The translations under genes and the position numbers were made by a program. Below, one piece after another: positions 13,384 through 24,006 of a DNA stretch of 64,000 nucleotides (the stretch's first letter is position 1; every line of letters begins with the position of its first letter). Source of the DNA: Adiantum capillus-veneris (taxonomy: Eukaryota > Streptophyta > Polypodiopsida > Polypodiales > Pteridaceae); the NCBI GenBank assembly GCA_014529385.2, contig CM043949.1, positions 107,428,054 through 107,492,053 on the forward strand, written 5' to 3'. The notes under the pieces are model-generated. The model saw only the letters and a list, made by a program, of their open reading frames with translations, was not told where the DNA came from and searched no databases.

Positions 13384-13403
13384 GAGGGGGGGGGGGGGGG
13401 GGA
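13384..13403. repeat. Homopolymer G run
   Basis: About 18 G residues in a row at 13,386-13,403. The surrounding 13.06-14.2 kb holds no recognisable gene. Confidence 0.9.
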
Positions 13404-13629
13404 GCTCTTTGAGCTGTCCATCTGCTCGCCCTTCTGCACGAGAATCCATGTTGATACCCGACAGATTAAGGCCATGTTAGCAACAAGAAAAATTTACTTT
13501 CCTGGCGAACCAACAAAAGCCACATCAGCACTTGGAATTTGAACCAACGGTTGCCACCTCAACGCTCAGAACTTGCGTGCAAACAGCCTACCCATGATGA
13601 CTGAGAATTGTGTAACTTGGTCCTCTCCC

Positions 13630-13673
13630 CACGACCATTGAGGATCGGGAATGGTCGTGCAGTGACCATTCCC
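13630..13673. other. Pair of mutually exclusive hairpins
   Basis: CACGACCATT (13,630-13,639) can pair with AATGGTCGTG (13,650-13,659). GGGAATGGTC (13,647-13,656) can instead pair with GACCATTCCC (13,664-13,673). Both pairings are perfect over 10 bp and share the central AATGGTC, so only one can form at a time. No gene is visible beside it. Confidence 0.6.
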
Positions 13674-14208
13674 GCCGGTCGCCATGTATTGGTCTAATCA
13701 TGAGCACCCTTAACATTGCCACTCCCCATTCATTTGTCCTGCTACTATAGGCCACCGTGAACCTTCACCTTGTTTATGCTTTTAAAGTATATATTTTAAT
13801 TTGGATAGTTCATTGTTACACTTTTTTCCAAAAAAACATAATATTTTATTGTGATACCACATTCTTTTAAATACTACTCACTTAAAAAAAAAAAACTCAT
13901 AATTGTGAGTGAATTATATTTATCAACCCAAATAATTACAAGGTCTTGTCATGCTCGTATTGAGCCATGACGTCATCCAAGGACCATAATTACATCGGCT
14001 ATCAGAGCAGCCATCCCACCCAACTCGCCCCCTTATAATACTACCACACTTTCTATTTCTCACACAAAGAAGCCTCTCGTTATGAAATTCTTCTCAATAG
14101 CCTTATGTAGGCCATAGTGAATTTTCACCTGGTTACTATGCCGTGGGGCACTTGTCAACAAGCTTTATCCAAGGGTCTGCAAAGCCTTTAGTAATAAGCC
14201 TTAAGGCC

Positions 14209-14670
14209 TTACGGCCATGAAGACTTTCCCAAATTCCTACGCCCCTTACACACAAACACACTAACATATCGAAAAGTGTCCAATGTCGTGTTGAAATGCA
14301 GCTCTAGCTGCCCTTTTCGAGGTGGCATCTCTGTCCTCATCGTCGTCTCAGAGAATTTTGTCTTGCTCAGGAAAGCGTGGAAACCTGGTGCGCTAGCAAC
14401 TCTGTGTGTTCGGGAGAATCTTTTTGTAAGCAATCGTATTCCTTCGGTGTGGTAGCACCCACCCTCTCCATCTTTAACAGGTTGAACGTTACAACGTAGC
14501 AGTTCCATTTCAGCTTGTGAGCACGACCAATGTCCTTTGTCAAGTCTTGAGGCGGCTACGGCAGGAGACAGCTGATACAATCTGGCTGCATTTTGTTTGA
14601 GGTAAGTTTTACACATATGCTTGCTTTGTGCATGTTCAAGCTCATAAGGGCTCCTCTGATGAGAGCTCAA
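14209..14670 (-). CDS. Uncharacterised 153-codon open frame
   Basis: An ATG-started minus-strand frame with mixed composition, several cysteines and many basic residues (…AASRLDKGHWSCSQAEMELLRCN…). I recognise no domain, signal peptide or membrane segment. It is one of the few long non-repetitive open frames in the intergenic DNA and lies divergently upstream of the CPBP gene. It could be an exon of an unrecognised gene, a TE fragment or chance. Confidence that it is a real coding sequence is low. Confidence 0.2.
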   Translation of the reverse strand: MSSHQRSPYELEHAQSKHMCKTYLKQNAARLYQLSPAVAASRLDKGHWSCSQAEMELLRCNVQPVKDGEGGCYHTEGIRLLTKRFSRTHRVASAPGFHAFLSKTKFSETTMRTEMPPRKGQLELHFNTTLDTFRYVSVFVCKGRRNLGKSSWP

Positions 14671-14857
14671 AAGCCAATTGAATTCGTGGTCTATTGTGCG
14701 CTGTTGGCTTTTCTCTGTGGATAAAGGTTACCATATGAAGATTGGGCCCAGACGTATCCCCTTCTCCAAAGTATATGCTTTAGTAAGTGATTGAAAATTC
14801 TCTTTGACACAGGAGTAGGCAACCAAAAAGCAAGGAAGCCTGAAGGAAAGGCAGGGG

Positions 14858-15155
14858 TGTTAGAAATTTAGGGTAGATTAAGGTTAGGTTATGGTGGAAA
14901 GATTAAGCTACCATTCATGGTTAGCAAGCTTAATCATGGAGATTCAGAGAGAGCGAGCGAGACCCAAAAGGACAAGAGCTAGGGCAAAATCCAAGCACTA
15001 CAAGATTGCGTGTTACAAGTGGGGACAACAAGGCTTCTTATAGAGATGTGGAAGATAAGATCGGGGAGGTGGCTTCAATTCTCTTTAACTTAAGTCTAGA
15101 GAGCTTACTCGAAGACCCTAGAATGTCCCTAGGAATGGTAGCATTTATCCCAACA
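14858..15155 (-). repeat. Solo LTR with perfect AGGGG target duplication
   Basis: On the minus strand it starts TGTTGGGATAAATGC and ends AATTTCTAACA, giving TGTT...AACA ends. AGGGG at 14,853-14,857 is repeated at 15,156-15,160. A TATA-like box lies at 15,036-15,044 (CTATAAGA on the minus strand) and a GA/CT-rich stretch at about 14,940-14,962 downstream of it. No internal retroelement sequence is attached. It lies ~220 bp before the CPBP start codon and reads away from that gene. Confidence 0.85.
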
Positions 15156-15156
15156 A

Positions 15157-15178
15157 GGGGGGGTGGGTGGGTGGGTGG
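15157..15178 (+). promoter_or_regulatory. G-quadruplex-capable run upstream of the CPBP gene
   Basis: A run of seven G is followed by TGGGTGGGTGGGTGG: four or more G3 runs with single-T loops, the most favourable quadruplex spacing. It begins inside the target duplication of the neighbouring solo LTR and ends ~200 bp upstream of the presumed start codon. Confidence 0.6.
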
Positions 15179-15375
15179 ATGAGGGTTTCAGGTGTGCTCT
15201 ATGTCTTTTCTGTCTGTTTTTTATGTGGGACGCTGCCTACTATGGAGCCTGCTTATCATGGGAGCTTTGTTTAACTTTCACTTCAGTCTTTATTAACTCT
15301 GTGCAGAGGTGAGGTACAAAAAAGGAGTAGACCGAGGAAAGCAGACCAGAAAGCTTGATGCGATTATTTTGAGCT

Positions 15376-18352
15376 ATGGCGATTCATGCGTCTACAACAA
15401 GCTCATGCTGTCATGGCTGTGTCTTGAAGCAGTCAGCCAATTCAGCAGGGAGTGTGCCATCATATTTGAGAGAAACATTCAGATGCACATCTGCAAAAGA
15501 AAATCATAATAGCAGGATTTGCCATCGCTTCCATATTTTTGGTCCTAGTAGGACTTCAGTAAAATCAAGTCAAGGACAATGTCGGTTTTTCGTTAGTGCC
15601 TCGAAGATGGGCCCTGCAGATGGCTTTGATGACAACTTAAGCAGAGGCAAGGCTTTAGATATTCCATCATTAAAAATTGCAGAGGTTTCTGCCTTAGAGG
15701 TAATTTATGATGCCTTTCTTGTTCTTTTTTTCACTTTCTGAATTAGTATGTGTATGTGATGCAAAGATACGATTGTGCAGAATGGAATGTGGTTGCAAGG
15801 GCAAGGAATGACAATTGATGAACAGAATGATCCATTATGGGAGCAGGTTGCCACTGGTCTGCGGATAGCCTATGCCATAAGTAAGTACTCTTAACAATCC
15901 ATCACACCGAAAAGAAGCATAAGTTTGTAAAACATGTTGTAAATTCTCCACTAAAGTATCCAAATTATTTCATGGGGAAGCAAACCTGGTGGCACTAGCA
16001 TTCTAATTGGCTAACACCATTTTGTAAAGCCATTTGATGTTGGCCATGATTTGTTTTAGCTAAGTAAAGAGCCTAACAATATAAGCAACTTGTTGATTGT
16101 TTGTGGACTGTTGGGAGTAAATTTTTTTATTGTTGTAATATGTGCTTGAATATGGTTGCTACAAAATTCGAAGAACCTATGATGTTTTGTGTTTATGGGC
16201 TTACGTGTGATGTCAGCATTTGACATGTGTATGTTTGTTGTGGCTGGATATACTGTGTGAAGTGTCTTTGGTATCGTTTTTTCGTGTCGGTCAAAGAGTC
16301 ATACCAGATTTTGTACCTTGTTTGGCTTCTTAGGTGTGTACGGTGCAATGGCACTAGCTGGGCAAACAGTCTGCCACTTCATGGGAATCGACGGAGGGGG
16401 GGGTTTTGACCTCTCCATTGATGTTGCAATGCAAGGGCTAGGATATGCTGTGCCCCCAGTACTGGCTCTTCTCTTCATTCTTGATGTGAGAACGGGTTTT
16501 ATCTTTGGATCCTGATTATTTACAGCTTTGGGCTCTTCAGAAAGCATCAACTTCTGTCCTTTTTACGTTTGAGCAGGACGAAGTAGTGAGGAAGTCACAC
16601 CCAGCTAGGGCCATTCGGGATGCTGAGGATGAAGAGTTGATGAGCTTTTTCGTTGGCTTATCATTGTGGCAGGTGCTTCAAGATGGATAGCTATCATGTT
16701 GTCTTGGAAACTCTGATTTTGTTGTCATAGCATTTCTGCTTGTTTATGTTTCTATGAGTTATACTCGCAGCTTTGTAGCGATATCGCTAATTTTTTCTTT
16801 TGCCTTGGATGTTTGAGCTTAAACAATCTTCATGCAATGATATCCTAAGACCTGATATTTACCAGGTCATCTTTGTGGTATCAATGGCAGCAGTGGCTGA
16901 AGAATTTTTCTTTAGGGTTGCAATTCAGGTCGGTATTTTTCAGATATGGCTTGCCTACGCCACTGATGGTTATTACAATATTTAAGTGAGGATTACTTTC
17001 TTTGCAGGGTGGCCTAGCCCATGTTTTTCTAAGTGAGGACAAATTGAGGCAACCTATTGATGGCATTGCAGCTCTTGTGAGTCCACTGCTTTATCTGGAT
17101 GTGCTCAGTGTGTCGTTGGAATTTCTTTTCTATGAGTTTGCACTGTAGTTACTACACTATCTTGGCTATTGTGATGAATCTTATCCTTTTTTTATGTGTG
17201 TTAAATTTCAGACAGGAGTTTTTCCTTCTTTGGCTCCTTTTGCTCATGGTCTTGCAGGGATACTAACAGCTGCCCTCACTGGCTCCATTCTTTTTGTCAC
17301 ATCCTTTCCGCAAGGTAACTGCCATTATTAATGAAACTCATGTTGGTTTGTAGGTGGAGGTCCAAGCATTTAGTGCATAATGTTGTAGCAGTGCAGGCAG
17401 AAGAAACCTATGTTACACGCATCTTACAAATTCTCTATTTTTTAAAGTGATTTGTGGCGAGCTCATATACTCATGACCAGAGTGGCATTCAACCACTCTA
17501 GAAAATTGTCTTAGTTAATTCAATGCCAAAAATTTATTGGGGTCAAAGGCAAAGTGCCCCGTTGCCCAGTGTGGACACACACTCACACACACACACACAC
17601 ACACACACACCTATCACATATACACAGTGTTCATTCTTTGTAGCCTGAAGGAATAAGACTTGGGGAGCTCACCATTGGAGCTCTGGCTACACAGCGTGTC
17701 AAGAGTGCTCCACCTGCGACCTATGTACTCTCCTTTGTCACTCTCTCACTCTCCGTGCGTACGCTGTAGGCACTTTAAAAATCTTTTTTCAGCTTTTGTG
17801 ATGCAGAAAAAGGAACAAAATGCTCTATATGCATATTAATTATTGACCGGTCTTCTGAAGACGATCTAAAAACTGTCCTGGATCTTGTGGGCAGACCCAA
17901 AATATGTTGTTGCTCCTACTCGCTGGAATCGAGCCTCATTACGAAATTTGAAGCAAAGTTTTGCAGGCAAGTGGAAGATTACGAGTATCTGGTTAAGTTC
18001 CTGAAAACGTTTTGACCTTGACTTATTGATGTGTTTTCAATTGCAGCTTGGTATGAGCGGCGACAATTGAGAAGAATTTACTCTCCGCTGCTTGAATCCT
18101 TGCTGGCCTTGTATATTGGGTTCGAGTGGATGCAGGTATGTATTTGGCTTTCTCTTACATTCTGCTTGAGGAAGAGATCAGAGTAAATGATATTTATGGT
18201 TCATGCAGACTGGGAACATTCTTGCACCAATTATGACGCATGTCATTTACTCTGGTGTGATCATTGGTAGCGGCTTGACAAGGTTACATGACCAGAGGGA
18301 AAAGTTGAGGCAGCGAACGCTGCTTGTGGGAAAAAAACATGGAAATTTCTGA
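15376..18352 (+). CDS. Plastid-type CPBP (CAAX/ABI) glutamic protease-like membrane protein, 10 exons
   Basis: Exons: 15376-15699, 15781-15880, 16334-16485, 16577-16672, 16866-16928, 17008-17076, 17212-17314, 17895-17966, 18047-18135, 18209-18352. They sum to 1,212 nt (403 residues) in one frame. The N-terminus is Ser/Thr/Arg-rich and poor in acidic residues, fitting a chloroplast transit peptide. Exon 5 carries the family motif EExxxR (AEEFFFR, residues 236-241). Histidines follow at about 280 (PFAHGLAG, lacking the usual F of FxxxH) and 367 (APIMTHVIYSG). Several hydrophobic segments fit a multi-pass membrane protein. CPBP proteins are intramembrane glutamic proteases or protease-like scaffolds; the substrate cannot be told here. 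It resembles plant plastid members such as SCO4, but I cannot assign orthology. The intron after 17,966 has a GC donor (GCAG/GCAAGT). An upstream in-frame ATG was not identified; 15376 is chosen because it starts the transit-like sequence. Confidence 0.88.
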
Positions 18353-18620
18353 TGAGCAATCAGATAAAAGCGTATGAGCAAGCGGTTCCTTTTTTCTGTG
18401 TAAGTGGTAAAGTTGCCTTGAAAAGGCAAAAGTGATGTGTTGCTATGACATCTTCTAGGAATGGAGTGTAATATATCCATACCCAATTTAACTGGATGAA
18501 GCACACAAAGCTGTATATATTTAGAAGAGCTTGTCGGGAGCTTTTTAAACTTTTTTGTAACTATATTTTTTGAATGAGAGCTCCCCATGTTTTATGGATA
18601 TGTTACTTGGTTTATTGTAA
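18353..18620 (+). other. CPBP 3' UTR region
   Basis: The stretch after the TGA at 18,350 is AT-rich and non-coding. AATGAGAG and AATTTAGT-like A/T runs near 18,575-18,625 could serve polyadenylation, but no exact site can be fixed. Confidence 0.4.
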
Positions 18621-19856
18621 TTTAGTATGTTGAAGCTTCTAGAAGGCGATTTAGCTGTTGTGCTCATTGTCCATTTGCTATATGCTGGTGATTGTCCATC
18701 TGCTACGGTGGTGATCTTCGATGGAGATCGACGGACGCCAGGAGCCATGGGGAGCTCTGATTACAGGGAAAGGACAGTAAAAATCTTTTCCCGGTTGCCA
18801 ATGTCGGGGGGAGGGCCAAAACACATTGCAGTGACTCTGAGGGACGGCTGCTGAGGTGGCAAGCCCCTATTGTGCAATAACCTGGTTGTGGATGTGGCAG
18901 GCTATGGCTGCACGACACTCGCCTGCTGCATTCTGACCATTGAGGTGGTAGGCTTAGGTTATGCGACAGGCTTCGCTGTTTCTGATGAGCCCTGACCTAG
19001 CAGTAATCCAACGGCCACCGCAGGGATAACAGGATATCACTAGTTCTATAATTGGAATAAGGATCTCAACATATGTAATGCTTGGAATATGATGTAAATC
19101 ATCAAATGTTGCTTGCATAACCATTAGATAGTATCATCTTAAGTAAAGGAGGGATATATCTAGTATATGTGCTACATAAGACAATGCAAGTTTAGATGAA
19201 CAAAATGATTTATGAGATCGCTAACTGAATTAAAAAATGTTGCATATTTACGACTCTATTTAATTTTAATCATAGAAATTTTTTCCGCATGAGAGTTACA
19301 AAAGTATCAAGAAGGTATATAAGTAGTTACCATGGATTTTTGCATGTACCTTGCTCATTTTTTTCTTAAACTAAAATACAAGTTTTAGTAAAACATCAAT
19401 TGTTGTTTGTGTAAGTGCTTTTCATGAGTGTAATTACTATCAAATTTGTGTATAAAAGTGGGGGATTATAGTGTTTATGAGTACTTTGGCTAGCATTTTT
19501 ATAATTTTGCAAAAGCATCTCTTGAAATCCTTTCTAGACTCATGTACCATTTTATTTAAATTTGTGAAAAAAGGATACTAAAGTGTCTTTTTTGGTATCA
19601 AACTAGTGATATCAACAAGGTGGAATGTAGGGCTCAAATTTGTTGCCATGACTTTGTTTGTTAGAGCATATATGTTTTAACTGTCAAACTGTGGTAATGA
19701 AGAATTTTCATGGTAGTATATAAGTCTGTTGAGGATGTGACAATGAACTCTCACATTCCAAAGGAAGCAAGCGTCTTCAGAAGAGAGCCTAGGATCCTTT
19801 GAGAATGTTCTGTTTATCGTGAGCTTTTAGCCAGACGTCATTTGCAAAAAAGCCTC
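18620..19856. other. No gene seen
   Basis: 18.62-18.96 kb is a GC-richer patch with two short overlapping open frames and no recognisable product. The remainder is AT-rich and stop-dense in all frames. Confidence 0.5.
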
Positions 19857-20032
19857 TCAAGGTGTTCATTTTATACTTCAACATCTCGTACGTAAGCTTC
19901 AATGGATTTACAAGTGTTCAGAGTATACCAGTGTTTGTGTGCGTGTGTCTATCAAGGTGTTCAATTCATACTTCAACATCTCGTACGTAAGCTTCAATGA
20001 ATTTACAAGTGTTTAGAGTATACCAGTGTGTG
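19857..20032 (+). repeat. 95-bp tandem duplication
   Basis: TCAAGGTGTTCATTTTATAC... at 19,857 recurs at 19,952 with few changes, including CATCTCGTACGTAAGCTTCA. The second copy runs into a TG-rich tract. Confidence 0.85.
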
Positions 20033-20094
20033 CGTGTCTGTGTGAATGTGTGTTTGTGTATGTGCATGTGTGTGTATGTATATGTGTATGCATA

Positions 20095-20125
<31 letters not shown>

Positions 20126-20130
20126 GTGAG
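20033..20130 (+). repeat. (TGTGTATG)n variable repeat
   Basis: An irregular alternation of TGTG and TATG units over about 95 bp, following the tandem duplication. Confidence 0.9.
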
Positions 20131-21180
20131 GCTTGTTGGATGTGAATGAACCTCCTAGGCAACAAGCTTACATGCCTTGCCTATGAGAGATCATTGACAC
20201 CAACCACTTTCTTCTCTAGAACTATGACCATTGACCATCCATTTCAATTTTTTAGTGAGTGAAGGTGGCGTAAAAATCTTATTAACTTTTATGTCACATG
20301 TGTGCTTAAGAACATTCAACATGAAGTTCTACTATAGTCATATTACTAAAATTGCAATTGTTTGTGCTTATGTGTCCTAATGGTGTTAGTTGGGATGTCA
20401 TCAGTAGTGCATGACGGAGGTGGTGGTTACGTTGTTTTGTGGTTGAGGAACATTAATATCTATAACTTAACACCAGCCTTATAGTTAACTCGGGGCCTTT
20501 TCTGGATTCATCTAGGTTTGTATGTGGAGCAGGCGTGCTACGAGATCAAGTTGACTAGTTTGAGAGGAGAGGAGGATATGACAAAGCATCCATTTTTAAA
20601 GAATGCCAACAATTGAGCACTTCTTAGCCGTGCCTTCTCTTGATGAATTCACAACCAATCACAAAAAGTACCAATATTCTCCCGGCATACACCATTGGGC
20701 ATTTTCTACTTTATTGATTCATAAAAACTAGACTATGATGTGTCAATTCCATCACTCTTGCTTTTATAATCAATTTTCTTTTTAGATCTTTACAACATTT
20801 TGTTTCTTTTGTGACTTAAGTGAGAGCTTTTCTAGCACCGACCCCTCCATTAAGGGCACTACTAGACTAGTTTCAACTACTCTAGCATGGTCACCAATGT
20901 GAGCAAAATTAGCTTGCACTCACCTTTGAATGAGGTAGGAGTGGAAATCACATTAAGATAATACAATGGCATTTTTTATCTTGATTGTCAATTTGTTTCA
21001 AACAATATGGCCAAGGGGAGTCTTGGCCACTTCGAAGTAATTAATTGGAGAGAAAATAAAGCATCAAAAAACGAAAAGAAGGATGACTTATCGCATGGAG
21101 GCTAAATTGAGAAATTTGCATGGAAGCTAGAGACTTTGTACGCATTTGTTGATGCTAGCGAGTTCCTTGTTTCCCTTGGT

Positions 21181-21531
21181 TTGCAACTCTCGTGGAAGGT
21201 GGAGGTTGCAATCCTAAGACTAGATTTGGTGTTTTTACTACTGTAAGCTTAACTTTGGCTTGGTCTCTTGGTATTTGGTGCTTTTATTCTTGCACATGTT
21301 GCATCCTGCACATGTTGTGTTAGCACTCATACTAAGCCTTTCTTTGTTCCACTAAACTTGAGGAGGCACAAGTTCCAACTCTTTTTCTTGTTTTCCTCGA
21401 TTGCAACTCCTGGGAAGGTGGGTTACAATCCTAAGAAAAGATTTAGTGTTTTTACCACTATTGTAAACTTACTTTTGGCTTGGTCTCTGGGTGTTTGGTG
21501 CATTTATTTTTGGACATGTTGCACCCTGTAG
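21181..21531 (+). repeat. Diverged direct duplication (~125 bp, offset ~220 bp)
   Basis: 21,181-21,306 and 21,401-21,531 share TTGCAACTC, GGAAGGTGG, CAATCCTAAGA, TTTGGCTTGGTCTCT and GGACATGTTGCA-like blocks in the same order. This creates an 87-codon open frame that I regard as incidental. Confidence 0.7.
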
Positions 21532-21739
21532 TGGCCTTGATCTAGCACTTAGTTGGTCCGAGCTTGACAATATCCACACCATAAGTTTAATCTAGAAGAT
21601 TGTGCTTGTTGATTCCTAACTTGGAAACGCTCTCTAGGAGGGACACCATCACAACCTTGGCAAGAAAGTCGTGACTCTACTATAGTGACTACTTGAGAAA
21701 GGTTTTCCCTTAGAGATATCTAGCCCCAATAGAACTTAC

Positions 21740-22290
21740 CAATATGATAAAGGTATGATACTACTAAGATTCTTCCATGTAACTGGTATGATATACGTGC
21801 AATACCTAAATGATACTCGTGTGGTGTTGGCTCCCATTATGATACAATAACACTGGGATTGGAATGACACTTGGATGCACTTGATATCATACAAGTATGA
21901 AATAGTATGATATTGGTTTGCTATCGAACTGATAGCATCACAATTCTTGCATGTTTAAGGTAATACCGTTATGACGCATGCATCATCCTATATTGCAATA
22001 CTTATGATACAAGGATTGTATCTAGATGATACTGTGAGGACAATGTGATGCTAACATTATATTATAAATATGATACCATACCATTATTGTACTTATATGA
22101 TACCAATAAAATATTATACTAAAAACATACAAGCAAGATACCATTATGGTATGAAAATTTTACCAGTATCAAACTGACATGATACCAAATAATAGTAGTA
22201 TAATCTTGGTATGATGTAAGGATGATCTGAGTATAGTATTGTATTGTACCGATATGATACAAGGATGATAACGAGATGATATTGCCTTTT
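21740..22290. repeat. Diffuse ATGATAC-rich zone
   Basis: The heptamer ATGATAC and close variants (GTATGATA, TGATACCA, GATACTA) recur many times on both strands over 550 bp without a fixed period. The core GTATGATAC is nearly self-complementary. No gene is present. Confidence 0.6.
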
Positions 22291-22321
22291 ATATATTTAT
22301 TTCACTTTGAGAAGGTGCTTA

Positions 22322-22323
<2 letters not shown>

Positions 22324-22361
<38 letters not shown>

Positions 22362-22362
22362 A
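22324..22362. repeat. (TC)n microsatellite
   Basis: About 38 bp of uninterrupted TC. The following 22.4-23.9 kb has no recognisable gene. Confidence 0.95.
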
Positions 22363-23960
22363 TTGTGATGCACGCACCATTGATCCTAACAATATATATC
22401 GGTATGTATAACATGGCCTTTATTTATAAGGTGTGGAATAGGCTATTCGGTTGGAGCCTTTTCACTTACACTTGGCCATTTAGAATCGTATAGCATAATA
22501 TCTTGCCACACAAGCACTTATCCTCCACATAGGCTTTAACAACTAAGAGTTGTTGCATAGGCGGCCGAACGTTACTTATCCTAGGAAAAAGCTATACATG
22601 CTATCATATGGATTTACACATGGGTTCTACCACACAAACATTGATTGTACTAGGTAGTGCACACCTTGAGTCAATGCATAGACCAAATACCATATTCCAA
22701 ACACTTATCTCTAATTGATGCTCTACCTTGGATTAAAGGCCGCTTTTATTGTAGGTAAGTCAAGTTTTTTGGGATATTGGACTCAGGAATTTAGATAGGT
22801 GGGAAAAGTGGATGTCAAAGCTATGACAAAGCACCAGTTTATACACTCCATTGCTCCATATTTAGTGCTAGATACAACTACTTTGAGAAGATGTTCATTG
22901 TCGTGTTGTTGTCGCACATGTATACAAGGAAACGTGGAGGGGATATGTGATGCTAGTGAATAAGCTGGATGTCTTGATCAAAGGGAGTCCATGGCACTAT
23001 GAAAGGTTGGCATATAAAGGAGTTTGATGTTGACATCACATTGGTGTTTTGGATCTCAAAGGGTTCACTATTGTAAACCCTCCATGTCGCTTGCTTTCAA
23101 GGCCTAATTTAAAACCCCATATGTGTAGATTTTTCATGAATATAATGGACCATTTTCTAGCCCAATCTACGTAGGTTCCGTTTGATTGGTATCCTTCAAT
23201 ACACCGTATATTGAACTCACCTGTTATGTTATATCTTTACAAGTATCCCTTTCAAGTTTTAGATTAAAGAACCAAAATCGGGATGGGTGGTGCCAGATGC
23301 TTTGTTGGTATGTAGAAGGGAACTATATCTTTTAGCATAGAGGGCTAGTGGGAGAATGTAAAGCCACATTTTCAAGCCAATCCAAGAGAAGTAATCTAGC
23401 ACCTTGGTGAATTGGAAACACATGCAACATGAGTGAACAACTTCTAGTCCTTTTGATACGGTGCCGATATTGGGAGAATAGGAGGACGAGAGGCATTAAA
23501 TGAGTATGAAGCCCACAAAGTGTGTATTTCACTTATATTAAGTTTTGGTTTGAGCAAAACCTACCTACTGTGAGGGTTGGCCAATGCACTAAGAGGGATT
23601 CAAGCTCGAGACTTTTGAGCATAAATCAACCATTTAGAAGTGAATGGGCTATAAGATAGCCTCTTTATTCAAAAGTTTAAGGAAATTCTTAAGGCTTAAG
23701 CTAGCTTTGACCAAGCCGAGAGTGATGGAGGCAAAGGTTTAGGTTGACACTACAGAAAAAGGCTTTTCTATATCTTGGCTTTTAAATCTAACAATTTCAT
23801 CAAGAAGTGAGTGGGTAACTTAGTTTTTTATGTTTTTGGATTTTAAATTTTCCATTTCCCACCCCTCTCCTCTCTCTTATATTGAAACTACTCTCTCTCA
23901 TCCAAAGAACATAAAGTGAAGCACTTTCAGTCCTCTATTTGCACCAAAAGAAGATTTTTG

Positions 23961-24003
<43 letters not shown>

Positions 24004-24006
<3 letters not shown>

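Noticed and set aside
17579-17612. (CA)n tract in the CPBP gene as an exon or splice signal
   Set aside because: It lies inside the long intron between 17,314 and 17,895. Splicing frame is satisfied without it.
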